46,366 nt of DNA from UBA11164 sp002420085 (GTDB lineage Bacteria; Pseudomonadota; Gammaproteobacteria; Xanthomonadales; Xanthomonadaceae). The DNA is taken from positions 1-46,366 of the forward strand of contig DALYLJ010000005.1 of the NCBI GenBank assembly GCA_031976395.1, given 5' to 3'. The notes beneath the pieces were generated by a model, which had not been told where the DNA came from, ran no database searches, and saw only the letters and a list, made by a program, of their open reading frames with translations. A program made the position numbers and the translations under genes. This document shows positions 35,326-46,198 of the stretch, one piece after another. Within the stretch, counting starts at the first letter, position 1, and the number at the start of each line of letters is the position of its first letter.

Positions 35326-36429
35326 TCAGTCGAACTCCCGCGCAGCCAATCCGAAGCGCAGACGCAGGTCCGGGCCGATCCGGTCACTGGCCAGCAGGTG
35401 CAGGCCGAGGCGTTCGGCCATGGTCGCCGGTTCGATGCCGCCCAGCAGCGGTCGCCCATGCGAACCGAGCAGGACCGGCGCCAGATAGACCAGCAATTCA
35501 TCGGCCAGCCCGGCCCGGACCAGGGCGCCGGCCAGGGTGGGACCGGCCTCCACCAGGGTCTCACCGATGCCGCGTGCGGCCAGAGCGGCCAGCAGGGCCG
35601 GCAGGTCGAGACCATCGCTGCCGCGCGGCAGCGCCAGGGTCTGGATGCCCGCCGGCAGGCTCGGTCGGTGGTCAGCGGCGTGGCAGACCAGGGTCGGGGC
35701 CGCCTGATCGGTGAACAGACGCAGGTCAGGCGGCAGTTCGCCTCGGCTGTCGAGCACCACGCGCAGCGGCGGTACATGTTCGACATCGATGCGCACGGTC
35801 AGGCTCGGGTCGTCGGCGCGAGCGGTGCCGGCACCGGTCAGGATCGCTCCGGCCCGCGCGCGCCAGTGCTGGACATCGGCGCGGGCGGCCGCCGAACTGA
35901 TCCATTTCGATTCGCCACTGGCCAAGGCGGTGCGGCCGTCCAGGCTCATCGCCAGTTTGATTCGCAGCCACGGGCGGCCGCGTTCGATACGGGACAGGAA
36001 GCCCTGGTTCAGGTGCCGGGCCTGATCGGCCAGCAGGCCGTGTTCGACCCCGATGCCGGCGGCGCGCAGGGCTGCGAAACCGCGACCACAGACCTCGGCG
36101 TAGGGATCGCCGATGGCGGCAACCACCCGTGCCACACCGGCCTCGATCAACGCTTGGGCGCAAGGTGGTGTCCGGCCGTGGTGGCTGCACGGCTCCAGCG
36201 TCACGTAGGCAGTGGCGCCACGGGCTGCGGCGCCGGCGGCGCGCAGGGCGTGGACCTCGGCATGCGGCTCACCGGCCCGCATGTGCCAGCCCTCGCCGAG
36301 CACCTGTGCGTCCTGGGCGATGACGCAGCCGACCATCGGGTTCGGTCGGGTCGTGTAGCGACCGCGCTCGGCCAGCGCCAAGGCACGCGCCATGTGGCGA
36401 TGATCGAGCGCGCTGAAGGACGGGTTCAC
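35326..36429 (-). CDS. ribD: Bifunctional riboflavin deaminase/reductase RibD
   Basis: The 367-residue enzyme performs the deamination and reduction steps of riboflavin synthesis. The N-terminal deaminase (about 1-145) binds zinc through H56-A57-E58 and C81/C90 in PCSHHGRTPPC. The C-terminal reductase (about 150-360) has KLAMSLDGRTAL and GAGTARADDP. The start is GTG at 36429, overlapping the stop of the GNAT gene (GTGA), which couples translation. An upstream open frame to 36606 is not credible. Confidence 0.95.
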   Translation of the reverse strand: MNPSFSALDHRHMARALALAERGRYTTRPNPMVGCVIAQDAQVLGEGWHMRAGEPHAEVHALRAAGAAARGATAYVTLEPCSHHGRTPPCAQALIEAGVARVVAAIGDPYAEVCGRGFAALRAAGIGVEHGLLADQARHLNQGFLSRIERGRPWLRIKLAMSLDGRTALASGESKWISSAAARADVQHWRARAGAILTGAGTARADDPSLTVRIDVEHVPPLRVVLDSRGELPPDLRLFTDQAAPTLVCHAADHRPSLPAGIQTLALPRGSDGLDLPALLAALAARGIGETLVEAGPTLAGALVRAGLADELLVYLAPVLLGSHGRPLLGGIEPATMAERLGLHLLASDRIGPDLRLRFGLAAREFD

Positions 36430-36899
36430 GGGACGATCTCCATCAGATCGACCCGCTGGCCTCCGAGTTGGACCTGGGCTCGCGCCTGCCAGCCGAGTCG
36501 GGCGTAGAACGCGGCCTGTCCGGGCGTGAACAGGTGCAATCGCTCGACCCGTTCGCGTCGGGCCAGGGCGACGGCGGCGGCGACCAGACGCGCACCATGA
36601 CCACACATGCGCGCATCTGGATGGACATAGAGGCTGGCCAGCCAGGGCGTGCCGTAGTCGGCCAGTTCCGGTGCATCCTCGACGACCACGCTGACCGAGC
36701 CCAGCAGGTCACCGGCCGAGGTTTCCAGAACCAGGGTGGTCGGGAGGGTCCGGCGGCGGGCGTGGTCGAGGAGCTCGGCAGTCGCCACTGCCAGGGTCCA
36801 GTCCTGGTAGAGCCGGTGCCATTCCCGGTGGTGCCACTCGGCCAGAACCGGCACATGCTGCGGGCGTTCGGCGAGCGGCAGGACCAAAAACTCCGACAT
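36426..36899 (-). CDS. GNAT family N-acetyltransferase
   Basis: A 157-residue acyltransferase. The GNAT core shows motif A-like VHPDARMCGHGARLVAAAVALAR (acetyl-CoA pyrophosphate binding, here R-x-x-G-x-G replaced by R-M-C-G-H-G) and a C-terminal AAFYARLGWQARA. The substrate is unknown. Position between nrdR and ribD, 3 bases after nrdR and 4 bp overlapping ribD, indicates co-transcription. A comparable gene occupies this place in other Xanthomonadales, from memory. Confidence 0.88.
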   Translation of the reverse strand: MSEFLVLPLAERPQHVPVLAEWHHREWHRLYQDWTLAVATAELLDHARRRTLPTTLVLETSAGDLLGSVSVVVEDAPELADYGTPWLASLYVHPDARMCGHGARLVAAAVALARRERVERLHLFTPGQAAFYARLGWQARAQVQLGGQRVDLMEIVP

Positions 36900-36902
36900 C
36901 GT

Positions 36903-37424
36903 TCAGCGTCGACTGCGCGGTGGCGGTTCGGGCTCGTCCAGGAGCGGCAGTTGCAGTCCGTCCAGGACCGGCAGATCGCGTTCGAGCCGCTCGACCTCCT
37001 CGCGGAATGCCTGGACATCCTCGAATCGGCGGTAGACCGATGCGAAGCGGACATAGCCGACTCGGTCGAGTTTCTTCAACTCGCGCATCACCAGTTCCCC
37101 GACGTGCCGCGATGGCACTTCGCGCTCGCCACCACGGCTCAGTTCGTGGGTGACCGCCGAGACCGCCGCATCGATCTGCTCGGCCGGAACCGGTCGCTTC
37201 TGCAAGGCCCGGTCGAAACCGACCCGCAGCTTGTCGCGGTCGAAGGGTTCGCGGCGGCCATCGCTCTTGACCACCACCGGCAGTTTCAGTTCGGCCTCCT
37301 CGACGGTCGAGAATCGCGCGCCGCAGGCCGGACATTCACGCCGCCGACGGATGCTGCCGCCATCGTCACTGACCCGGGAATCGATCACCCGGGTGTCATC
37401 GTGTTGGCAGAAGGGGCAGTGCAT
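36903..37424 (-). CDS. nrdR: Transcriptional repressor NrdR
   Basis: The 173-residue regulator binds ATP/dATP and represses ribonucleotide reductase genes. The N-terminal zinc ribbon uses C3, C6, C31 and C34 (HCPFCQ and CPACG). The ATP-cone follows (about 46-140: VVKSDGRREPFDRDKLRVG). The C terminus is slightly extended (PPPRSRR) compared with the usual 150-165 residues. It is likely to act on the two boxes upstream of nrdJa at 10096-10143. Confidence 0.96.
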   Translation of the reverse strand: MHCPFCQHDDTRVIDSRVSDDGGSIRRRRECPACGARFSTVEEAELKLPVVVKSDGRREPFDRDKLRVGFDRALQKRPVPAEQIDAAVSAVTHELSRGGEREVPSRHVGELVMRELKKLDRVGYVRFASVYRRFEDVQAFREEVERLERDLPVLDGLQLPLLDEPEPPPRSRR

Positions 37425-37428
37425 TGGC

Positions 37429-37540
37429 TCGGGATTCGGGGGGCGCGGTTCGGGATTCGAGGTTCGGGATTGGTTGGGGCGGGAACCGGAGGCAGGGGGT
37501 TGGCGGTCTCACACAGTGTTCAATGAATCTCCAATCCCGG
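37429..37540. repeat. TTCGGGATT repeat cluster between nrdR and glyA
   Basis: Units TCGGGATTCGGG (37429-37440), TTCGGGATTCG (37449-37459) and TTCGGGATTGG (37463-37473) face an inverted CCAATCCCGG (37531-37540). The layout is like that in the atp operon spacers. The element occupies most of the 133-bp gap. Confidence 0.65.
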
Positions 37541-37557
37541 CCGCCGAAGCCAAGCCT

Positions 37558-38808
37558 TCAACCGTACACCGGAAACGCGCGGCACTGGCCGGTCACCTTG
37601 TCGCGGACCTCGGCGATCAGGGCCTCGTCGGTGGGATTGGCCAGCAGATCGGCGATCCAATGGGCCAGTTGTATGCATTGGTCGCGGCCGTAACCGCGCG
37701 TGGTTATGGCCGGACTGCCCATGCGCAGGCCGGAGGTGACGAAGGGTGAGCGGGGATCGCCGGGCACGGCGTTCTTGTTGACCGTGATGTGGGCGCGGCC
37801 AAGCACGGCCTCGGCATCCTTGCCCGTCAGCGGATGGCCGATCAGGTCGAGCAGGAACAAATGATTTTCGGTGCCGCCGGAAACGATCCGGTGGCCGCGC
37901 TCGATCAGGGTCTGGGCCAGGGTCTGGGCGTTTTCGACCACCCGACGCTGATAGTCGACGAATTCCGGTTCGAGCGCCTCCTTGAACGCCACCGCCTTGC
38001 CGGCGATCGCATGCATCAGCGGTCCGCCCTGGGTGCCGGGGAAGACCAGCGATTGCAGCTTCTTCTCGATCTCCTCGTTGGCGCGGGCGACGATCAGGCC
38101 GCCGCGCGGGCCGCGCAGGGTCTTGTGGGTGGTCGAGGTGACGACATCGGCATGTGGCACCGGGTTCGGGTACAGGCCGGCGGCGACCAGACCGGCGACA
38201 TGGGCCATATCGACGAAGAAATAGGCCCCGACCGAGCGGGCGATCTCGGCCATCCGAGCCCAGTCGATCTTCTGCGAATACGCCGAGAAGCCACCGATCA
38301 GCATGCGCGGACGATGCTCGCTGGCCAAGCGCTCGATCTCGTTCCAGTCGAGCCGGCCGTCGCCATCGACACCGTACTGCACGGCGTTGAACAGCTTGCC
38401 CGAGAAGTTCGGCTTGGCACCGTGGGTGAGGTGGCCGCCGTGGGCCAGGCTCATGCCGAGGATGGTGTCACCGGGTTGCAGCAGGGCCAGGTAGACGGCG
38501 GCATTGGCCTGCGAGCCGGAATGCGGCTGGACATTGGCGTAATCGGCGCCGAACAGCGCCTTGGCGCGCTCGATCGCCAGGCGCTCGGCGACATCGACAT
38601 GCTCGCAGCCGCCGTAGTAGCGCTTGCCGGGGTAACCCTCGGCGTACTTGTTGGTCAGCACACTGCCCTGGGCCTCCAGGACGCGCGGGCTGGCATAGTT
38701 CTCGGAGGCGATCAGTTCGACGTGGTCTTCCTGTCGGCGCCGTTCGGCCGCGATTGCAGCGGCGAGTTCCGGGTCGAATCCTTCGATGCTCATGGACTGG
38801 GGAAACAT
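37558..38808 (-). CDS. glyA: Serine hydroxymethyltransferase
   Basis: The 416-residue PLP enzyme interconverts serine and glycine and supplies one-carbon units on tetrahydrofolate. The PLP lysine is K229 in VTSTTHKTLRGPRGG, the same number as in E. coli. Other signatures are ELIASENYAS, NVQPHSGSQAN and VDMAHVAGLVAAG. The ATG at 38808 has GAGG 6 bases upstream; the next in-frame ATG (38793) is less well placed. First gene of the minus-strand block with nrdR, GNAT and ribD; a repeat-rich gap of 133 bp follows it. Confidence 0.97.
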   Translation of the reverse strand: MFPQSMSIEGFDPELAAAIAAERRRQEDHVELIASENYASPRVLEAQGSVLTNKYAEGYPGKRYYGGCEHVDVAERLAIERAKALFGADYANVQPHSGSQANAAVYLALLQPGDTILGMSLAHGGHLTHGAKPNFSGKLFNAVQYGVDGDGRLDWNEIERLASEHRPRMLIGGFSAYSQKIDWARMAEIARSVGAYFFVDMAHVAGLVAAGLYPNPVPHADVVTSTTHKTLRGPRGGLIVARANEEIEKKLQSLVFPGTQGGPLMHAIAGKAVAFKEALEPEFVDYQRRVVENAQTLAQTLIERGHRIVSGGTENHLFLLDLIGHPLTGKDAEAVLGRAHITVNKNAVPGDPRSPFVTSGLRMGSPAITTRGYGRDQCIQLAHWIADLLANPTDEALIAEVRDKVTGQCRAFPVYG

Positions 38809-38841
38809 GGACAACCTCGCGCAAGTGCCGGCGGAGCGTGG

Positions 38842-38847
38842 ATTGTA
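38842..38847 (-). promoter_or_regulatory. Predicted -10 element of glyA
   Basis: TACAAT on the minus strand (38847-38842) lies 33 bases before the glyA ATG. The -35 region is weak. Confidence 0.4.
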
Positions 38848-38901
38848 GCCGCACGGCTTCGGTGACGGGCAGTGATGTCGGATCGGCACGCCATCGAAGC
38901 G

Positions 38902-38931
38902 TCGAACTTATCACGCTTGCCATGCGATAAT
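38902..38931 (+). promoter_or_regulatory. Predicted promoter of ettA
   Basis: TCGAAC (38902-38907) and GATAAT (38926-38931) are separated by 18 bp, 40 bases before the ettA ATG. The -10 matches the consensus at 5 of 6 positions. Divergent from the glyA promoter in the same 162-bp gap. Confidence 0.45.
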
Positions 38932-38970
38932 GATCGGCTTTCCACGCCTCCAGATCGAGTCGAATCCGCC

Positions 38971-40632
<1,662 letters not shown>

Positions 40633-40683
40633 GGGGTCCGCCTCCCGGACGGTGATCCGGATGCGGGGATTCGGGGTGAAACG

Positions 40684-41511
40684 GTGAACGGGGGTGCGGT
40701 GAACTTCATCCAGATGCTGCATGAGCGCTGGCGCTCGGCCGATTCCCTGCTGTGCGTCGGGCTCGACCCCGATCCCGCCGCATTCCCGGCCCATCTGCGC
40801 GGACAACCGGATGCGCTGTTCCGGTTCTGTCGGGCGATCGTCGATGCCACCGGCGATCGGGTCTGCGCCTTCAAGCCGCAGATCGCCCATTTCGCGGCAC
40901 TGGCCGGCGAGCGCGATCTGGAACGACTGATCGAGCACATCCACGACGCCCATCCGGGCGTGCCGGTCATCCTCGATGGCAAGCGCGGCGATATCGGCTC
41001 GACCGCCGGACGCTACGCGGTGGAAGCCTTCGATCGCTACCGCGCGGATGCTGTCACCGTCAATCCCTACCTCGGCCGCGATGCCGTGCAGCCGTTCCTC
41101 GATCGTGCCGATCGTGGCGTGGTGATTCTCTGTCGCACGTCCAATCCCGGTGCCGGTGATTTTCAAGACATGCCTGTCGAAGGCCGGCCGCTGTTCCTGC
41201 ATGTTGCCGAGCGCATCGCCCGCGACTGGAACGGCAACGGCAACTGCGCCCTGGTGGTCGGTGCCACCTGGCCGGAGCAGTTGGCGGCAGTGCGTGCGAC
41301 GGTCGGCGACCTGCCGATCCTGGTGCCCGGCATCGGCGCCCAGGGCGGCGATCTCGATGCCGTGCTGGCGGCCGGTCGCGACAGCCGGGGCACCGGCCTG
41401 ATGATTTCGTCCTCGCGGGCGATCCTGTATGCCAGCGACGGCCCGGATTTCGCCGAACAGGCGCGCGCCCGTGCCGAAGCCCTGCGGACGGCGATCAACC
41501 GCCTGCGCTGA
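40684..41511 (+). CDS. pyrF: Orotidine 5'-phosphate decarboxylase, type 2
   Basis: The 275-residue enzyme produces UMP in pyrimidine synthesis. The catalytic charge network is in ILDGKRGDIGSTA (K100, D103). The longer length and this motif place it in the type 2 (mycobacterial/myxobacterial-like) group, unlike the 245-residue E. coli enzyme. The start is GTG at 40684; a second GTG at 40699 preceded by GGGGG is also possible and would remove 5 residues. A single GGGATTCGGGG unit of the dispersed repeat lies just upstream (about 40666). Confidence 0.93.
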   Translation: MNGGAVNFIQMLHERWRSADSLLCVGLDPDPAAFPAHLRGQPDALFRFCRAIVDATGDRVCAFKPQIAHFAALAGERDLERLIEHIHDAHPGVPVILDGKRGDIGSTAGRYAVEAFDRYRADAVTVNPYLGRDAVQPFLDRADRGVVILCRTSNPGAGDFQDMPVEGRPLFLHVAERIARDWNGNGNCALVVGATWPEQLAAVRATVGDLPILVPGIGAQGGDLDAVLAAGRDSRGTGLMISSSRAILYASDGPDFAEQARARAEALRTAINRLR

Positions 41512-41557
41512 TCGTGCATCGCAATCGCCCGGTCGCGACCCGTCGGTCGGTGCCGGG

Positions 41558-41563
41558 TATCAT
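41558..41563 (+). promoter_or_regulatory. Possible -10 element before the HAD gene
   Basis: TATCAT at 41558-41563 lies about 140 bases before the HAD hydrolase start. No clear -35 hexamer. Confidence 0.25.
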
Positions 41564-41702
41564 GCCGGCGTGATGGCCGTGCCGATGCCGGCGCGCACGG
41601 CGCGTCAGCCCGACCCGGGATGACCGGACCACGCAGGATTCGTGGCAGTCCGAGCGACCCGACGGCTGCCCGAACGTCCCCTACCCGATGAGGATGCCAA
41701 CC

Positions 41703-42437
41703 ATGCCCAGCGCAGCCCACCCGATCGGCCTGGTCGGTTTCGACGGCGACGACACCCTGTGGCGCAGCGAGGATTTCTACCAGCAGGCGCACGGCGAATT
41801 CGAACGGGTTCTCGAACACTACCTCGATCTCGCCGATGCCCGTATCCACGATCGGCTACTGGCCACCGAGAAGCGCAATATCGCCTTGTTCGGCTACGGC
41901 GCCAAGGGCATGACCCTGTCGATGGTGGAAACCGCGATCGAACTGACCGAGGGTCGGATCTCGGCCGCCGACCTGCATCGAGTGGTCGAACTGGGCAAGG
42001 CCGTATTGCGTCATCCGGTCGAACTGCTGCCGGGGGTGCGCGAAGCGGTCGAAGCCGTCGCGGCTTGCCACCCGGTCGTGCTGATCACCAAGGGCGATCT
42101 GTTCCATCAGGAGGACAAGGTCGCCCGCTCCGGCCTGGCCGACCTGTTCCATCGGATCGAGATCGTCTCGGAAAAGGATGCCGGGCGGTATGCCCGCGTG
42201 CTGCGTGAATTCGGCCAGCCGGCCTCCGGTTTCGCCATGGTCGGCAATTCACTGCGCTCGGACATCGACCCGGTCGTGCGGTTGGGCGGCTGGGGGATCC
42301 ACATCCCGTACCGACTGACCTGGGCGCATGAGATGGAGCACGCGCTGGCACCCGACGAGCCGCGTTGTCTGACCGTCGCCGACGCCAGCCAGGTGCCGGC
42401 CGCGCTGGCCGAGATCGAGCATCGGGCCGCCGCCTGA
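41703..42437 (+). CDS. HAD family hydrolase
   Basis: A 244-residue phosphatase-like protein. The nucleophile and acid are D14 and D16 in FDGDDTLW. The second motif is VVLITKGD and the last is AMVGNSLRSDIDP. The cap is helical (about 25-110). Substrate is not predictable. Three in-frame ATGs occur at 41688, 41694 and 41703; the last has AGGA 8 bases upstream and puts the DxD motif at the usual distance from the N terminus. The stop overlaps the next start (TGATG). Confidence 0.88.
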   Translation: MPSAAHPIGLVGFDGDDTLWRSEDFYQQAHGEFERVLEHYLDLADARIHDRLLATEKRNIALFGYGAKGMTLSMVETAIELTEGRISAADLHRVVELGKAVLRHPVELLPGVREAVEAVAACHPVVLITKGDLFHQEDKVARSGLADLFHRIEIVSEKDAGRYARVLREFGQPASGFAMVGNSLRSDIDPVVRLGGWGIHIPYRLTWAHEMEHALAPDEPRCLTVADASQVPAALAEIEHRAAA

Positions 42438-43408
42438 TGACCGGCGAGGTCTGGGCGCTGAGTGATGGTGCGGCCGGCAATCGACGCCAGGTGCTGGCGC
42501 TGGCCAATGCACTGGCGGCCGCTGCCGGGCTGGGTCCGGTCTGGGAGTGGCGTCTGCGGGTTCGGGCGCCGTGGCGTTGGCTGGCGCCGCGTCGCTGTCC
42601 GGGCGTGTGGACTGGACTCGGGCCGGAATTCGCTCGGGCCGCGCTGCGACCACCGGCCGTGGTGGTCGGCTGCGGGCGACAGGCGGCCCTGGCCACGCGA
42701 TTGCTGCGCGAGCGCGGTTGCAGAGCCGTCCAGGTACTCGACCCCCGGCTGTCACCATCGGCCTGGGATGTACTGGTGGTGCCCGAGCACGACCGGGTGC
42801 GCGGCGACAACGTGGTCACCTGCACCGGTGGCCTGCACGAGATCGACGATGCCTGGTTGAGCGCTGGCGCGCGGGCGTTTCCCCTACTGGCCAGCGATCC
42901 CCAACCGCGCACCCTGCTGTTGCTGGGCGGTCCGATTCGCGGCATCGATCTCGGACCGCGCTGGTGGCGCACCGTCGCCGATACCCTCGGCGACTGGCAG
43001 GCACGCGATGGCGGAACACTCTGGCTGTGTGGTTCGCGACGGACCCCGGCGCGCTTGGCGCAGGCCGCCCGCTCGACCCTGGCCGGTTCGGGCGTCCGGT
43101 GCTGGTTTTCCGAGCGCGATGGCGACAACCCCTACGCCGGTTTCCTGGCGAACGCCGATCGCATCGTGGTCTCGCCGGATTCGATCAATCTGGTGACCGA
43201 AGCCTGCGCCACCCGCGTGCCGGTGTACATCGCCTTCGGCGCCGAGCCTCGGGTCGCCGATCGCGGCCGTCATGGGCGATTCCTGCGCAGTCTGATCGAG
43301 CGCGGTCGGGTCCGGCCATTGCGGGTGTCGGCGCCGGGGTGGTCGATCGAGCCGATTCGCGACCTGCCGGCGGTGGTGGCCCAGGTCCGCGCCTTACTCG
43401 GCCTGTGA
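42437..43408 (+). CDS. ELM1/DUF1022-family protein
   Basis: A 323-residue protein of the mitochondrial-fission ELM1-like family, a GT-B-like fold of unclear activity in bacteria. Recognisable parts are the N-terminal WALSDGAAGNRRQVLALANAL, PRLSPSAWDVLVVPEHD, and the C-terminal VSPDSINLVTEACATRVPVYI, each a family block. In bacteria such genes often lie near lipopolysaccharide or HAD genes. The ATG at 42437 overlaps the HAD stop by one base, so the pair is likely co-translated. The 3' end overlaps the convergent glnE by 15 bp. Confidence 0.85.
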   Translation: MTGEVWALSDGAAGNRRQVLALANALAAAAGLGPVWEWRLRVRAPWRWLAPRRCPGVWTGLGPEFARAALRPPAVVVGCGRQAALATRLLRERGCRAVQVLDPRLSPSAWDVLVVPEHDRVRGDNVVTCTGGLHEIDDAWLSAGARAFPLLASDPQPRTLLLLGGPIRGIDLGPRWWRTVADTLGDWQARDGGTLWLCGSRRTPARLAQAARSTLAGSGVRCWFSERDGDNPYAGFLANADRIVVSPDSINLVTEACATRVPVYIAFGAEPRVADRGRHGRFLRSLIERGRVRPLRVSAPGWSIEPIRDLPAVVAQVRALLGL

Positions 43409-46198
43409 GGCATCGAAGTCGAGCCCGTCATCCCGGCATGCGGCAGCGATGACGGCACGCGCCGATTCGATCTCGGGCGTGATCGCGACCAGTCGCGGAC
43501 GTCGATCGAGCGTGCAGGCCAGTGCCGCCCGCAGCAGGGTCTCGTGACTGGCAAGCAGGGCGATCGCCCGTTCCCCGGTGAACTCGCCACAGGCCCGCAG
43601 GGCGACGACCAGATCGTCGCTGGCACGGACATGCAGCAGTTCTGGATGCCGCCCGGCTGCCAGCAGCACCTGGGCTTGCAGCAGGAATTCCAGATCGACC
43701 AGGCCACCGGTACCATGCTTGAGGTCGAACCGACCGGCATCGCTGCGGTCGAGGCTGCGCCGCATCTTGCGCCGCATGCGTGATACATCGGCGCGGACCT
43801 GCTCGGCCGTGCGCGGTTGACTCAGTGCCGCGCGGCGAACCGACTCGAAGCCGGCACAGACCGAAGCCGAGCCGGCGATCGGTCGAGCCCGAATCAACGC
43901 CTGGTGTTCCCAGGTCCAGGCACGCTCGCCCTGGTAACGCCGGAAACTGTCCAGGCCAGTCACCAGCAGACCACCGGCCCCGTCCGGGCGCAGGCGCAGA
44001 TCGGTTTCGTACAGGCGGCCGGAGGGCGTCCGCAGTGCCAGCAGGCCGACCAGCTTCTGGGTCAGACGCGCGTACCAGCGCGCCGCTTCCAGCGGTCGTG
44101 GCCCGTCCGAGACCGCCTCCGGATCAGCATCGTAGAGAAACACCAGGTCGAGGTCGGAGGCGAAACCGAGTTCCTCGCCGCCCAGACTGCCATAACCCAA
44201 CACCGCCAGACCCGCGCCGGGGGCCGGCCCGTGCTGGCGGACGATCTCCCGCTCGGCCAAGTCCAGCACCGTGGTCAGAACGGTCTCCGCGAGTGCCGCC
44301 AATTGCCGTGCCGAGCGGCTCGGTGATTGCCGGCCATCGAGCGTCGCCAGGGCGATCCGGAACGAGACAGCATGGCGGAACTCATTCAACACCCGCAGAC
44401 TTTCCTCACCATCGGCCAGCACCTCCGAACGCAGCAGACGAGCGAGCTGATCGTCGAGCGCATGGCGAGAATCCAGCGACTCACCATCACCGCCCGCGAT
44501 CAATTCGTCGAGCAGCAGCGGGTGGCGAATCAGGCGATCGGCGAGCAGGGCACTGCTGGACAGCACCGACAGCAGGCGCTGTTGCAGGCCCGGACGCTCC
44601 TCGATCAACGCCAGATAGCTGCTGCGTCGGACGATCGCGCCAAGCAGATCAAGCAGGCGCAGCAGGCAGCGATCCGGCTCGGCCACCGCAGCCAGTCCGG
44701 CCAGCAGACTGGGCATCAGCCGGTCCAGGCGCTCGCGTCCGCGTGGACTCATCGCGCGGGTTGCAGGCGCTGCGGCGAATGCCCGCAAGGCGGCATCAGC
44801 GGCATCCGGATCGGTGCAGCCCAGTTCGACCAGCGCATCGCGCGGCTCGGCCTCCGGCAGCGCCGCCCAATACACCTGCAAGGCATTCGCCTGTGGTCGC
44901 GCCGTCGTTCGTGGTGCCAGCAGGTTGCCGAATTCCTCGCCGACTCGGCTCCGGTGTCGGTCCAGTTCGGTCGCCAGGGCCGACCAGCCCGGATAGCCCA
45001 GGCCGAGTGCGATCCGATCCCGAGTCGGCTGATCCTCCGGAATGCGGTGGGTCTGGCGATCGCCGAGCATCTGCAAACGGTTCTCCAGTCGACGCAGGAA
45101 CCGATACGAATCGGCCAGCCCGGACGCCACCGCAGGTGCCAGATGCCCGGCTTCGGCCAGTGCCGCCAGCGCTGCCAGCAGACTGCGTTGGCGCAGCGCC
45201 GGCTCCCGGCCGGCCCGGATCAGTTGCAGCGACTGTGCCAGGAACTCGATTTCACGGATGCCGCCCGGACCGAGCTTGATGTGATCGGTCATGTCGCGCC
45301 GGGCAACCTCGGCAGCGATCATCGCCTTCATCTCGCGCAGGCTTTCGAGTGCGGTGTAATCGAGATAGCGGCGGTAGACGAACGGCCGCAGGGTATCCAG
45401 CAGCCGCCAGCCGGCGTCCAGGTCGCCCGCCACCGGCCGTGCCTTGATCCAGGCATAACGTTCCCAGTCGCGGCCTTCGCGCTGGTAGTAGTCTTCCATC
45501 GCCGCAAACGACAATGCCAGGCGACCGCTCGCTCCGAACGGCCGCAGGCGCATATCGACCCGGTGGCAGAAACCCTCGGCCGTGACCTCATCAAGCAGTT
45601 GGATCAGCCGCTGGCCTTGCCGCATGAAACCGGCCTCGGCCGCGATCGGCCGGACCCCGTCGCTGTCACCGGCTTCCGGATAGGCGAACACCAGGTCGAT
45701 ATCGGAACTGAAGTTCAGTTCGCCACCGCCGAGTTTGCCCAGCCCGAACACCACCAGCGACTGCGGTACCCCGGAGGCCGTGCGCAGCGTGCCGTGACGT
45801 TCGCGCATCTGGGTCTCGATGGCGGCCAGTGCCGCGCCGATGCAGGCTTCGGCCAGGCGCGTGGCTCCGGCCAGGGTCTGCTCGACCGCATCCAGGCCGG
45901 TGATGTCGCGCCAGATCAGACGCAGCGAGCCTCGCCGACGGAAGCGCCGCAGCGTCCCGGACCACTCCGACTCCGGCAAGCGGTCCAGGTCCGGCGTGGC
46001 GAGTTCCGGCTCCGGCCATTGCGCAAAGCGCAGCGGATCAGGCCAGCGCAGCAATTCATCGAAGGCGAAGTCGCTGGCCAGCAGCAGTCGAGTCAGTGCG
46101 CCATCACGCGCCAGGGCATCGGTGCCGGCCGCCTCGGCGAGTCGGTCGCGGCGCGCGGCCAGCCATTCGGCCAGATCGGGAAAGGCAGTCAGGTCCAT
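43394..46198 (-). CDS. glnE: Bifunctional glutamine synthetase adenylyltransferase/deadenylase
   Basis: The 934-residue enzyme adds and removes AMP on glutamine synthetase in response to PII proteins and glutamine. The N-terminal deadenylase domain has GLGKLGGGELNFSSDIDLV (residues 152-170, with D166 and D168). The C-terminal adenylylation domain has GYGSLGGEELGFASDLDLVFLYD (about 665-690). A helical regulatory linker lies between, and each half ends with a GlnE-specific helical bundle. The ATG at 46198 (MDLTAFPDLAEWL) gives a typical N terminus; 46237 would add 13 unrelated residues. The 3' end overlaps the ELM1-like gene. Confidence 0.96.
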   Translation of the reverse strand: MDLTAFPDLAEWLAARRDRLAEAAGTDALARDGALTRLLLASDFAFDELLRWPDPLRFAQWPEPELATPDLDRLPESEWSGTLRRFRRRGSLRLIWRDITGLDAVEQTLAGATRLAEACIGAALAAIETQMRERHGTLRTASGVPQSLVVFGLGKLGGGELNFSSDIDLVFAYPEAGDSDGVRPIAAEAGFMRQGQRLIQLLDEVTAEGFCHRVDMRLRPFGASGRLALSFAAMEDYYQREGRDWERYAWIKARPVAGDLDAGWRLLDTLRPFVYRRYLDYTALESLREMKAMIAAEVARRDMTDHIKLGPGGIREIEFLAQSLQLIRAGREPALRQRSLLAALAALAEAGHLAPAVASGLADSYRFLRRLENRLQMLGDRQTHRIPEDQPTRDRIALGLGYPGWSALATELDRHRSRVGEEFGNLLAPRTTARPQANALQVYWAALPEAEPRDALVELGCTDPDAADAALRAFAAAPATRAMSPRGRERLDRLMPSLLAGLAAVAEPDRCLLRLLDLLGAIVRRSSYLALIEERPGLQQRLLSVLSSSALLADRLIRHPLLLDELIAGGDGESLDSRHALDDQLARLLRSEVLADGEESLRVLNEFRHAVSFRIALATLDGRQSPSRSARQLAALAETVLTTVLDLAEREIVRQHGPAPGAGLAVLGYGSLGGEELGFASDLDLVFLYDADPEAVSDGPRPLEAARWYARLTQKLVGLLALRTPSGRLYETDLRLRPDGAGGLLVTGLDSFRRYQGERAWTWEHQALIRARPIAGSASVCAGFESVRRAALSQPRTAEQVRADVSRMRRKMRRSLDRSDAGRFDLKHGTGGLVDLEFLLQAQVLLAAGRHPELLHVRASDDLVVALRACGEFTGERAIALLASHETLLRAALACTLDRRPRLVAITPEIESARAVIAAACRDDGLDFDASQAE

